DNA of 64,000 bases from Spinacia oleracea (Eukaryota; Streptophyta; Magnoliopsida; Caryophyllales; Amaranthaceae). The stretch spans positions 89,261,285 through 89,325,284 of the forward strand of contig NC_079488.1 of NCBI RefSeq assembly GCF_020520425.1, given 5' to 3'. This document shows positions 1-10,905 of the stretch, one piece after another; within the stretch, counting starts at the first letter, position 1; every line of letters starts with the position of its first letter. A model generated the notes under the pieces. That model saw nothing but the letters and a program-made list of their open reading frames with translations. It did no database searches and had not been told where the DNA came from. The position numbers and the translations under genes are program-made.

Positions 1-2210
1 TTCTCTAGAGTTTGTTGTTCGACTCGAATTTCTTCGAGGTCTACTTTTCTCCCACTTGTCATTTTGGAAATGTGATCTTTCTCCAAAAAGACACCATCTC
101 GAGCAACAAACACCTTGTTCTCAGATGTATTGTAGAAGTAATACCCCTTTGTTTCCTTTGGATAGCCCACAAGGATACATTTGTCAGATTTTCGATGAAG
201 TTTGTCTGAAATTAATCGTTTGACGTATACTTCACATCCCCAAATCTTAAGAAAAGACACATTTGGAGGCTTTCCAAACCATAATTCGTATGGAGTCTTT
301 TCGACAGCTTTAGACGGAGCTCTATTTATAGTGAGTGCAGCTGTATTTAGTGCATGTCCCCAAAATTCTAATGGAAGTTCGGCCTGACCCATCATTGACC
401 TGACCATGTCTAGCAAGGTTCTGTTCCTCCGTTCCGACACACCGTTCCATTGTGGTGTTCCAGGAGGAGTCAATTCTGATAGAATTCCACATTCTTTCAG
501 ATGGTCATCAAATTCATAGCTCAGATATTCACCGCCTCTATCAGATCGCAGTGCCTTAATCTTCTTGCCTAATTGATTCTCTACTTCACTCTGAAATTCC
601 TTGAATTTGTCAAAGGATTCAGACTTATGCTTCATTAGGTAGACATAACCATATCTACTGAAGTCATCAGTGAAAGTGATAAAGTAGCTGAAACCACCTC
701 TAGCATTTGTACTCATTGGTCCACATACATCTGTATGGATTAAACCCAATAGTTCATTTGCTCTTTCTCCAACTTTAGAGAAAGGTTGCTTTGTCATTTT
801 GCCAAGTAAACATGATTCGCATTTACCATAATCCTCTTAGTCAAATGGTTCTAGAATTCCTTCCTTTTGAAGTCTTTCTAAGCGTTTTAAGTTTATATGG
901 CCTAATCGACAATGCCACAGATAGGTGAGATCTGAATCATCCTTTTTGGCCTTTTTGGTATTTATATTATATACTTGTTTGTCGTGATCTAATAAATAAA
1001 GTCCATTGACTAATCTAGCAGATCCATAAAACATCTCTTTAAAATAAAACGAACAACTATTGTCTTTTATTAAAAAGGAAAATCCCTTAGCATCTAGGCA
1101 AGAAACTGAAATGATGTTTTTAGTAAGACTTGGAACATGGAAACATTCTTCCAGTTCCAAAACTAGCCCGGAGGGCAACGACAAAAAGTAAGTTCCTACA
1201 GCTAATGCAGCAATCCGTGCTCCATTTCCCACTCGTAGGTCGACTTCACCCTTGCTTAACTTTCTACTTCTTCTTAGTCCCTGTGGATTGGAACATAAGT
1301 GTGAGCCACAACCTGTATCTAATACCCAAGAAGTTGAATTAGCAAGTATACAGTCTATAACGAAAATACCTGAAGATGGAACGACTGTTCCGTTCTTCTG
1401 ATCTTCCTTTAGCTTCAAGCAATCTCTCTTCCAATGCCCCTTCTTCTTGCAGTAGAAGCATTCGGATTCAGAAGTGGGTTGACTGACCTTCCTCTTTACA
1501 GATTTGGCGCTAGTTTGCTTAGTTGGGCTGGCCTTGTTGCCACCTTTCTTAGCATTCCTCTTCTTTCCAAATTTCTTGAACTTGCCCCCACGCACCATAA
1601 GCACATCCTGCTTATCACTTTTGAGCGTCTTTTTAGCGGTCTTCAGCATACCGTGAAGCTCAGTGAGCGTTTTGTCCAGACTATTCATACTGTAGTTCAG
1701 TTTGAACTGATCATACCCGCTATGAAGAGAATGGAGGATGGTGTCTATAGCCATTTCCTGAGAAAATTGCTGATCCAGCCGACTCATATTCTCAATGAGT
1801 CCAATCATTTTGAGAACATGTGGACTTACGGGCTCGCCTTTCTTAAGCTTGGTCTCAAGAATTTGCCTATGAGTCTCTAATCTTTCGACTCGAGCCAGAT
1901 CTTGGAACATGTTCTTCAACTCACTGATGATTGTGAAAGCATCTGAGTTGATGAACGTTTTCTGCAGATCCGCACTCATGGTGGCGAGCATTAGACATTT
2001 CACATCCTTGTTGGCATCAATCCAACGATTGAGGGCTGCCTGAGTGACCCCGTCGCCTGCGGCTTCGGGCATCGCCTCATCTAGGACATACTCCTTTTCT
2101 TCCTGCATAAGAACTATTTGCAAGTTCCTTTGCCAGTCAAGGAAGTTTTTCCCGTTCAACTTCTCCTTTTCGAGAATTGATCGAATGTTGAATGAATTGT
2201 TGTTTGCCAT
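1..2210 (-). pseudogene. copia gag-protease-integrase polyprotein, one in-frame stop, 3' part outside the window
   Basis: Translation from the ATG at 2210-2208 gives a Gag of the plant copia type (MANNNSFNIRSIL start). It is followed by a CCHC zinc knuckle (CFYCKKKGHWKRDC, 1460-1419), an aspartic protease site (WVLDTGCGSH, DTG codons 1319-1311) and a GAG-pre-integrase motif (HCRLGHINLKRL). The frame then meets a TAA at 839-837. It continues directly behind that stop, in the same frame, with the integrase zinc-binding cysteines (CESCLL), the catalytic HTDVCGP block (near 741-721), TFTDDFSRYGYV and the GTPQWNGVSERRNR region, to the window edge. The upstream codons from 2303 are open but unlike Gag, so I place the start at 2210. 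A single nonsense mutation separates protease from integrase. RT and RNase H are not in the window. Confidence 0.9.
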
Positions 2211-5003
2211 ATGAAAAACTACAATTGAAAAGAATAAACAAATAAATAACCTTTCACAGTTTCTCTTAATAAACTTAAATTCTAGCATACATGCATAATT
2301 CAATGTTTATTAAGCATTTTATTCAAGTTATGTGTTCCGGCAGGTGTGAATAAAATGATTCCAAGATCCTAAAATCATTGAAGAACTAAGCACAGTTTGT
2401 CGACTTAATCCTAAAACATCTTAGGTAAGCAAAAGCCTTTTGCTAATAGTCTAGAAACTATTCTTGGTTGATAGGTACGTCTAAGAACTTATTAGGTAAA
2501 CCTATCGATTTTGCCACGACATAAAAGGACTCCTTACTTATATCGTTGAGTTTCACCAAAACTAACATGTACTCACAATTATTTGTGTACCTTGCCCCTT
2601 TAGGAACAATAAGTAACACCTCGCTGAGCGAAAACTATTACTAGATTGATGTAAAGGATATCCAAGCAAGTGTATATTTTGGCATGGCACCTTTTAACTC
2701 AATTTTTAAGTTTGGAACTTAAGGCTCTTACTATGTTGGTTAGATTTTAAGTGAACTAAAATCCTTAATCATGCAACATAATCAAGCCACAATCTTATGC
2801 ATAATTAAGACATATTTAAAGCAATAAATAACTTAAAGCATGCATAAGATAATTGTGATCTAGTATGGCCCGACTTCATCTTGAAGCTTTGACTTCAAAG
2901 TCCGTCTTGAAAATCTCCGTGGGAGGCACCATTTTCTTCAAATAGGATAAGCTATAATTAAAACTAATTACAACTATTTGATGGTACGCAGACCATATTT
3001 GAATTGAAAAACAACTTTGGTACTTTAGACCAATTACATTCAAATTAATGGTACGCAGACCATATTTTCTATCCTATTTGGGCCATACTAGACACTTCAT
3101 AACCTGCAAAACAGTACATATACAATATATACCATTCACCCATTCATTATCATGAATGGCCCACATAGCTGGTTAGTAAAACACATTATGCATCACGTAA
3201 ACATTTGCAGCAATTAATTAAGGGCACCAATAATCTACCAATTATTCAGTCCTTATTAATTCTAATCAAGTTGTTTTAACCTTAAGGATTCGTAGACCTA
3301 ATCAAGAGTTTATGACTAAAAAGCGCTCCCACTTAAACCAATAAATTCATATGCTTTACTAATTTTAAACATAAAAATGTATTTCAAGTCTAACCGGAAA
3401 CATACAAATTTAATTAAAATTTAAAGCCCATATAAATTTATAATTGAATCCAAAAATTTTAATTTGATTTCAGTCGTATTTAAATTAATTCATGATTTTA
3501 ATTTTAGTAAAATAATTAGAATAAATAAAATTTATTATAATTACAATATTCAAAATTAAAATCCAAGAAAATAATTTAAATTATTAATTTTAAAATTAAT
3601 TAAAATTACGTAAACTGAAAATTTCAAATTAAACATTCAAAACGATCTAATCGTAATGCAAACACCCTACGCATCGCACGCCCATGGGCCACACGCACAC
3701 AGCCATCGCTGGCCATGTGCGCGCAGCCCATGCGCTCGTCGCATAGCTGCTGCATCTTCCCATCGCAAGCCATCGCACAAGTGGTGCTCGCTGCGCGCGC
3801 GCCAGCGCTCGATGCACGCGAGCCATCGCTCGATGCACGCGAGCCATCGCTCGCTGTGCGCGCTCGCCAGCGCTTGCTGCGCGCGCTCCAGCGCTCGATG
3901 CACGCGAGCCATCGCTCGCTGTGCGCGAGCAATTGCTCGCTGCGCGCGATCGACGCTGGGCGCAGCGCTCGTGGCACGCGAGCTTGCGCTCGCTGCGCGC
4001 GAGGCTGCGCGCGCTTGCGCGAGGCAGTGCGCGTTGTGGCGCAGCTCGCTTGCTGCCCACACGCGACTGCCGTGCCTTGCCTTCGCCCATGCCCATTCGT
4101 CCATAGCTCGTGGCCCACGACACAAGGCAGGGCTGCTGCCTTGTGCTCGTGCACCATGCCCTTGCTCATTGCATTCGTGCCGCACGGGCGACGAGCTCCC
4201 TTGCTCGTAGTCGCATGCCCGCACTATACAACACCCCTTAAGGGTAACACGAAGCGTCCATTGCTTTGTGCGTGCAAGTTATATGAACGAATCGCATAAA
4301 AATTTAAAATTTATATTTAAAATCAATGACAAATTAATAAATTAATATTAATTTCATAATTTTAGGCCGAAAAATCGAAAATTTATTATTCAATTGATTT
4401 CCGATTGTCATGGATTCAAGCCTAGGTCATAAAAATTTAAAATTTATCATAAATTTACAATTTTTATGGTGGTTTTTAATCATAGGTTTCTAATTAAATT
4501 ATAATTAATTATGAAAATCAAATTAATTCTAAATTATTCTAATTTTCAACTAATTAATCATAATTACAAATTAGATTGCATAATTAACAAGGCTAGGCAT
4601 TCAAACTTGTTAAACATATACAGTAGGTCAATCAAAAATTCAAGATTTATCAACAAGAATCGCAAATATTTAATTTAACATCTTAAATTTACGAAATTTT
4701 GCATTCGAAAAACTAAAACCTTCGAAAAGTCATAGTTAGGCTTCGAATTTGAGAATTCTGGGTTCGGCAGAAAAATAATATTTTTGTCAAAATTTTAGAA
4801 TTCCTTTTACATGCGGAATTGACACAAAAATCACTCGATTTGGATGAGTAACGAAGAAACTGCCGAAAAACTGCGTACGTATAATTAAATAAACGCAATT
4901 TGCAATTAATTAACAATTACGAAAATTAATCACCCCTTTTAATTCTTGCAAATTTGTAATATTTAACCATGTTCATGCAATTTAGATTATGAAAATAATA
5001 AGG
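2211..5003 (-). other. long untranslated leader of the copia element
   Basis: About 2.8 kb separates the primer-binding site from gag, far longer than in compact copia elements. It is AT-rich, has no convincing ORF on either strand, and contains a short direct repeat around GGTACGCAGACCATATTT (near 2982-3000 and 3050-3067). The block 3645-4235 is strikingly GC-rich and is listed separately. Confidence 0.6.
3645..4235. repeat. GC-rich low-complexity block in the copia leader
   Basis: Between AT-rich flanks, about 590 bp is dominated by short units such as CGCGAGCCATCGCTCG and GATGCACGCGAGCCATCGCT, repeated imperfectly. Long ORFs appear in several frames on both strands at once, as expected from a stop-poor GC-rich repeat and not from a gene. 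Similar blocks lie inside the LTRs of the same family (5550-5800, 13923-14130, 18060-18245, 30420-30650, 31640-31930). Confidence 0.75.
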
Positions 5004-5017
5004 GGCTCGTGATACCA
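5004..5017 (-). other. primer-binding site of the copia element (initiator Met tRNA type)
   Basis: On the minus strand, one base after the LTR end, the sequence is TGGTATCACGAGCC. TGGTATCA plus a GAGC-like continuation is the usual plant copia match to the 3' end of initiator methionine tRNA. Confidence 0.8.
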
Positions 5018-5018
5018 C

Positions 5019-6454
5019 TGTTAGGTTATGATACATATGATATTACATAAATCATGCGGAAACAACCATTAACCCAGGATTACACATTATTTACACATAA
5101 TCATATAGCATAATTTAGATGCATACTCTTTGTTGCGTGCCCTCCCTAGCTGCGCCCGAACCGAACAAGAACAAGTCTTTAGGACTCCAAGTGTCGTCCC
5201 TCCGTAGATAGTCCACAGCACGTCCGGATCCGCCTTAAGATTGACCAACTAGAATCGCCCCTAAGGTACTATAAATTTTCGGCACTTTTGAGGAAGATGT
5301 GTGACTGAATTTTTCTCTCAAAAACTCACTTTGAATACTTGAATAACTCCTTATAAATTGTGAACCCAGGCCACATATTTATAGGGGTATGGAAAGAGAA
5401 TTGGAATCCTATTAGGATACGAATTAATTAAATTAGAATTATAATAAAACTCTTATTTAATTAATTTATCAAATAGAATTAGGAATTTAATTATTAACCG
5501 AATTCTGCACGTTTTAGGTTTCGTATGCGAACACAAACACTTACGCGAGCATGACCCGCAAGCGTGCAGGCCATGCCCGCGCACAGCCCACACGGCCGCA
5601 CGGCCCACGCGAGCTACAAGCCCACGCGAGCTGCAGCAATGCTCGCAGCCCACTGCTCGCAGCTGCGCGCGCTGCCACGGCCTGCTGGGCCTGGCCTTGC
5701 GCTGGGCCTGGCGTGGCCTTGGCTGTTCGTGTGGCGCGCTTGGCTTGCTGGGCGATGGCCTGGCTTCGTGCTGGGCCCTCGTCCGGCAGGCCTCGTCCGA
5801 TGCTTATTCGTACGATACGCTTCCGATTAAATTCCCGATTCCGGAATATATTTCCGATACGAACAATATTTAATATTTTCGATTCCGGAATTAATTTCCG
5901 TCTCGAACAAATATTTAATATTTCCGTTTCCGGAATTATTTTCCGATTCCGTTAATATTTCCGATTCTGACAATATTTCCGTTTCCGGCAATATTTCCGA
6001 TTCCGGCAATATTTCCATTTCCGATAATATTTCCCGATACGTACCATGTTTCCGTTTCCGGCAACATCTATGACTTGGATAATATTTATATTTCCGATAC
6101 GATCCATATTTCCGTTTCCGGCAATATCATCGTTTCCGGAGTATTCATTTCTTGCCTGTGACGATCTCAGCTCCCACTGAAACCAAGATCCGTCGATTCC
6201 GAATATCCATAGATGGAGTATTTAATGCCATTAAATACTTGATCCGTTTACGTACTATTTGTGTGACCCTACGGGTTCAGTCAAGAGTAAGCTGTGGATT
6301 AATATCATTAATTCCACTTGAACTGAAGCGGCCTCTAGCTAGGCATTCAGCTCACTTGATCTCACTGAATTCTTAACTTGTTAATTAATACTGAACCGCA
6401 TTTATTAGACTTAACATAGAATGCATACTTGGACCAAGGGCATTATTTCCTTCA
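5019..6454 (-). repeat. 5' LTR of the copia element (1436 bp)
   Basis: Minus-strand termini are TGAAGG...CTAACA. A TATA-like CTATAAATAT (5384-5375) lies about 360 bp before the LTR end. The segment 5830-6140 is built of short units around TTTCCG(A/T)TTCCGG, and 5550-5800 is GC-rich. The LTR is bounded by gypsy pol on the outer side and by the primer site on the inner side. Confidence 0.88.
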
Positions 6455-7781
6455 CGAAGTAAGGGCGTAATTTAATGGAAGCAACAACTAATGCAAGGAT
6501 AAGTTTTTCAAGATGGGAGTACCTCGTTTCGGCGCTAAGGAGAGACTTACTGATGTAATAAACAGGTAACTGTCTGCCGTCTTCTTCTCGTACTAGTACT
6601 GCACTGATGGTCGACTCTGCGACTGCAAGATATATTTGTAGTTCTTCATTAGCTTTTAGCTTGGACAGTAGCGGAGGGTTCGACAGGTACTGCTTGAGTT
6701 GTTGTAGTTTAGCTTCATGTCGATCGGTCCAACTGAACTTCTCGTTCTTCCTGAGGATGTCGTAGAATAATTTGCACTTGTCGGATGACCTGGAGATGAA
6801 GCGGTTAAGAGCAGCCACTCTGCCTGCTAACTTTTGTACGTCCTTTTGATTTCGAGGTGATTGTAGATTGATGATCGCACGGATCTGGTCAGGGCTAGCT
6901 TCAATGCCTCTTTGAGTAACCATGTAACCTAAGAACTTCCCAGAGGAGACTCCGAACGAGCACTTGGTGGGGTTGAGCTTCATGCTGTATTCTCGTAGTA
7001 CGTCGAAGGCTTGTTGGAGACGTGAGATGTGATCTGAGGCTTTCTTAGACTTTACCAACATGTCGTCGATGTAGACTTCCATCGTGTCGCCTAGCTGTTT
7101 TCTGAACATTTTGTTAACTAGGCGTTGGTAGGTGGCACCAGCGTTTCTTAATCCGAACGGCATGACTTTGTAACAATAGGTTCCTCGCTCCGTGATGAAG
7201 GCGGTTTTCTCCTGATCTTCCGGGTGCATCAGAATCTGGTTGTACCCACTGATCGCATCCATAAATGTGAGCATTTCATGCCATGCGGTAACATCAACCA
7301 TGGCGTCGATGTGGGGTAAGGGAAAGGAATCCTTGGGGCATGCTTTGTTGATGTCGGTGAAATCTATGTAGACACGCCATTTCCCGTTCTTCTTTCTGAC
7401 TACGACGACATTGGCCAACCAATCGGGATATTTGACTTCTCTGATTTTTCCGGTATCCAATAGTTGCTGAACTTCGTCGTTGATGATTTGGTTGCGTTCT
7501 GGAGCGAACTTCCGACGTTTCTGTTTAACGGGCTTGTGTTATGGGTCAACACTTAGTTTGTGAGTGATGACGTCTGGACTGATGCCTGGCATATCTTCGT
7601 GGGACCATGCGAAGCAATCTGCGTTGGCTTTGAGAAATGTGATGGGTTCCGACCTGATGTCGTCGGGCACGTCGCATCCAATAAAAATGACTTGTTCTGG
7701 TTTCGCAGGATCTAAGATGACTTCGTCAAGCTGCTCGGACTTGGGCTCTTTGTAGCCTGCTGGGTCGGAATTGGACTGTAG
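6455..7781 (-). pseudogene. gypsy pol: reverse transcriptase and start of RNase H, truncated
   Basis: RT blocks are intact over 7460-6455: the DWLANVVVVRKKNGKWR entry, FMDAISGYNQI, FGLRNAGATYQRLVN, and catalytic YIDDML (codons 7073-7062). The thumb follows, then an RNase H region (VYYISKSLLSAETRYSHLEK). The last dozen residues of the open frame (from about EIMPLV) are encoded by the copia LTR, not by gypsy. Upstream the frame carries a TAA at 7541-7539, in the linker before QKRRKFAPERN. A TAG at 7787-7785 separates it from the protease. The copia insertion removes the rest of pol. Confidence 0.88.
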
Positions 7782-7784
7782 TTG

Positions 7785-8663
7785 CTATAATGAGGATTTA
7801 TTAATGGCTGAGGGCTTTAGAGCTGCCTTGTAACATTCCTTGGATTCTTGCTGGTCTCCTTTGATTTCCTGAACCCCCCATTGAGTTGGGAATTTGATGG
7901 TTTGATGGTATGTCGAGGGGATGGCCTTCATGTCGTGGATCCAGGGCCTGCCCAAGATAATGTTGTAAGATGAAGGGCAATCAATAACACAAAATTTTAC
8001 CTGTTGGTTGATTCCTTGAGCGTAAACAGGTGAGGTGACTTCTCCGAAGGTGGTCTTTGCTTCGCCGCTAAATCCTATCAGCACGGTGGATTTTTTGACG
8101 ACATATGTATCCGGGTTGAGCCCCATCTCCTTGAGGGCGTCGAGCATCATCACATTAGTTGAGCTGCCGTTGTCGACTATGACTCGCTTGATTATGCAGT
8201 TTCCAATAGGAATGGATATTACCAAGCCATCGTGATGTTTGTCCGAGATGTCCCCTGCATCAGATTCATCAAAAGATATAGGGGTTAGATACTTCGCGGC
8301 CGGTCTGTCTATCTCATTCTCTCGAGCATGCCTCTTCGCTGCAGAATAAGTCAAACCACAAATGTCAGAAACTCCAGCAATAAAATTTACAGTTTTAGTA
8401 TGAGGAGGAGGTGGAGGAGGTCGAGATGGAGAATTAGAGTTGTCTTTGTTGACAACGCCACAGGCTTTGTCTGACATGACGTCTTTGAGGTATCCGTTCT
8501 TCAACAGGTAGGCTACTTTTCTCCTTAATGCAACGCAGTCGTTGGTGGTGTTATCGATGTCGACATGGAAATCACACCATTTTGAGGGATCCTTCTTTGA
8601 TTCGGGTTTGCTGGACTTTGGTGGCCACTGCACTGCTTTCCCCATCTTCGAGAGGTGGTTCAT
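7785..8663 (-). pseudogene. gypsy aspartic protease region with C-terminal Gag remnant
   Basis: The 292-residue frame starts in a Gag-like nucleocapsid region (WCDFHVDIDNTTNDCVALRR). It leads into a retropepsin-type domain with VIVDNGSSTNVM as the active-site segment (D-N-G in place of the usual D-T/S-G), then IGFSGEAKTTFGEV and YNIILGRPWIHDM. The order and the GRPW motif match the protease of plant Tat-like gypsy elements. It is one part of a gag-pol frame that is now broken by stops on both sides. Confidence 0.8.
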
Positions 8664-8851
8664 CAGCCCTACAGTGTCAACACAAAAGAATATTCGTTAA
8701 TCCTTGGAGGCAAGTCTGGGCTATTCTTCCAGTCGGAGTCGTCGTCTTCTTCCACCACCGCTACATGTTGAGGTCGAGAATAAGGGGCAACACGATCACT
8801 GTTTCTCTTGGGGTAGGGCAATCGCTTGTCCGTCTTGGTGTAGTCATTAGC

Positions 8852-10455
8852 TCATTTCCTAGAATAGAGAGTTTCTTCCAACCTGACTTGGGCCATTGCT
8901 TTGGCTTGAGCGTCCTCAAACGTCTTGCAGGAGTATTTGATCAAATCCCTCCAAAGATCGGTTTCACCATACAATCCTTGTCTGAACGCTTCGATTGCTG
9001 TCGGGACGTCGCATTCAGGTACAGTTACCTTCTCCCTGATGAATCGAGCTATATAATCCTTCAGAGGTTCATCTGGTCGTTGAACCACACGATACAGGTC
9101 GCTTGTTTGCTTCTCCAAACACCTGCTGATGGCGAACTGCTGATTAAACATGTTGTCGAGATGAGCAAAAGAGGTGATGCATCCATTCGGCAGGCTAGTT
9201 AACCACTTTAAGGCGGGTCCAACCAGTGTCGAACCGAACCCTTTATAGAGACTAGCTTCCCTCATGTGCTTGGGAACTGGAATTATCATCATCCGATGCT
9301 TGTAGGTCAAGATATGTTCCCTTGGGTCGGTCGTTCCGTCATACATGGGCATATTAGGTGGGTTGAATTGCTTCGGGATGTCGATTGCATTGATGGGGTC
9401 AGCATACGGTGAGTCGGCATAGCTGTCTAGGCTGGCTTCTTTGGTTGGTGTTGGTACTCCTGGGATTTTGTTTATCATGGTCATAATTTGTTGGAGTTGA
9501 TGATTAGTGTTTTCACAGATGCTGTTGAGCACTGGGACGAGGGGACTGAATGTTTCGGGGATGCTGGCTTGGAGGTGTTGGTAGTAGGTGTTTTGTGGGT
9601 ATATGATGTGAGGTTGGTGAGGAGTGAACTGTGGCACCACTTGTTGTATGCAAGGGGGCGTTCCTTGGGTAGCATGGGTACCTGCAACATAGGAGAAAGG
9701 AGTTACGAAACCATGACTAACTGGAACGACTGACCTGTTGAGAGGAGTATATGGAGAATAGTTTCGAGAAGAATCTGGGCGCATTAGAGTGTTTGGGAAC
9801 ACTACTTGCGGTGCCTGGCTGGCTAAAGGAACCGTCATCATCTGGGGGGCGCTCCTGGTGCCGAAGTGACTAGGTTGACAACAGGCTGAACGACTTGCTG
9901 AGAGAAGAGTTGATCCCACGATATTTGAATCGTCGATGTGGGTCCTTGCGCTGGGACTGAGACGGGTAGGGGCATCGACATGGTTACCATTGGGGGTGGT
10001 AACGGACGAGATACCGGATTGGAGGCGGGAGCCGACATCATGGTGGATGTCGTCATGCCGACCTGAGATGGGGCGACCCGGGCAGCCGTTGTAGCGACGA
10101 AGGTCACTGATGTACCTGCAGAAGATGATTGAGATAGAGGCGGGGGAAGCCAACTCGGGTTAGAGCAGGGCTGATTTGGCAATGGGTCGAACTCACGGAT
10201 CTGTTCGAGGATTGGGCCTCCTGGCTCGCCAAAGGGTACATGAAGGGGATGGTCCGGAGCAGCGTCGAGATCTAAACGGCGGTTTAGACCAGAGGTGTCT
10301 CGCCGATACTGGAACCTTGACCCGGTGGCGATGGAGGCGGTGGATCTGACCTGGGAGTGCAACGCTTCGTTTTCCTTTTGGAGGATGTTGATGCGCTTCT
10401 CCATGGCCTCAAAGCGACGAGTGATATCGTCGGATGAGCTAGCATTTCCGGCCAT
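8852..10455 (-). pseudogene. gypsy gag, frameshifted
   Basis: The start at 10455-10453 (MAGNASSSDDITRRFEAME) opens a coiled-coil-like and proline-rich N-terminal part that stops near 9838. The conserved Gag core is in another frame, from about 9840 to 8852: MYDGTTDPREHILTYK, LYKGFGSTLVGPALKW, LDNMFNQQFAISR and DLYRVVQRPDEPLKDYIARF, typical of the retrotransposon gag domain. One frame change near 9840 explains the split. The open codons between 10456 and 10620 belong to the leader and LTR and are not counted. Confidence 0.82.
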
Positions 10456-10494
10456 GGTGATTGGAATGGTATTATCAAGCTGCTTTTGATTGTC

Positions 10495-10513
10495 AGCCCC
10501 ACGGTGGGCGCCA
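10495..10513 (-). other. gypsy primer-binding site, tRNA-Lys(CUU) type
   Basis: The + strand reads AGCCCCACGGTGGGCGCCA, which corresponds to the acceptor/T-arm end of plant tRNA-Lys(CUU) including CCA. On the minus strand it is the TGGCGCCCACC primer site, three bases from the LTR end at 10517. It is not a tRNA gene because no cloverleaf precedes it. Confidence 0.85.
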
Positions 10514-10516
10514 AAT

Positions 10517-10905
10517 TGTTTTGGGAAAATTCTAATTAGAGACGAACTTGCCTTGATGATGGTGCTAACAATCGATTGAGTAAGATAATTTAGAGTAACG
10601 AGAGCAAGGTTTAAGAGCATGGAATGAGAGTATTGTTATTGCTTAGCATTCGTATATACAAACTGACATATTTAAGCCATTTTATGGGCTTTCGTAGGAG
10701 GATTGTAACGTTCGTATTTAAATACACATAATTGAGCAATGAATGCGTAATGATGGTTTGCCCATCAATGGTTTGTAACCGCTGCACTGATCCCAGCCGT
10801 TGAGGGCGAGTCTGAAAGGTGCTACCACACGCCTTGCTGGCAGCCACATAGGCTTCACTTGCCACGTATGTCCACGTCACCAAGAGGGTATTTTCCCCCC
10901 TAACA
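10517..10905 (-). repeat. 5' LTR of the gypsy element (389 bp)
   Basis: Minus-strand termini are TGTTAGGGGGG...CCAAAACA, bounded by the primer site on the inner side and AT-rich DNA on the outer side. No second copy is visible for comparison because the element is cut. Confidence 0.75.

Larger units (their letters stand above)
1..6454 (-). mobile_element. Ty1/copia LTR retrotransposon, 5' part, cut by the window edge
   Basis: Read on the minus strand the order is 5' LTR (6454-5019), primer-binding site (5017-5004), a 2.8-kb leader, then gag, protease and integrase running off the left edge. The order gag-protease-integrase before RT is the Ty1/copia arrangement. The LTR begins TGAAGGAAATAATGCC and ends CCTAACA, giving the usual TG...CA termini. 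The element sits inside the pol gene of a Ty3/gypsy element: the gypsy RNase H reading frame stops abruptly at 6455. The 5-bp flank at the LTR end is CGAAG; its partner lies outside the window. Further LTR fragments of this family lie at 13401, 17531, 30375 and 31046. Confidence 0.92.
6455..10905 (-). mobile_element. Ty3/gypsy retrotransposon (Tat-like), interrupted and degenerate
   Basis: Minus-strand order is LTR (10905-10517), tRNA-Lys primer site, gag, protease, RT and RNase H, then truncation at 6455 by the copia insertion. Protease and RT precede any integrase, which is the Ty3/gypsy order. The remaining RNase H, integrase and 3' LTR should lie beyond the copia element, outside the window. 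The base run outside the LTR is GATAC, a candidate half of the target duplication. Several stops and frame changes make it non-functional. Confidence 0.88.

Noticed and set aside
1130..1880. Plus-strand ORFs of 70 and 148 codons
   Set aside because: Antisense shadows of copia gag-protease, which has clear motifs on the minus strand.
3624..4299. Several overlapping ORFs of 150-190 codons on both strands
   Set aside because: All lie in one GC-rich repeat island, in many frames at once, and give Ala/Arg/Ser/Cys-rich strings without domains. Composition explains them.
8528..9202. 224-codon + strand ORF
   Set aside because: Antisense to gypsy gag/protease; no motifs of its own.
10495..10513. Possible tRNA-Lys gene end
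   Set aside because: Only the 3' arm is present and it sits exactly at the LTR border, so it is a primer-binding site.
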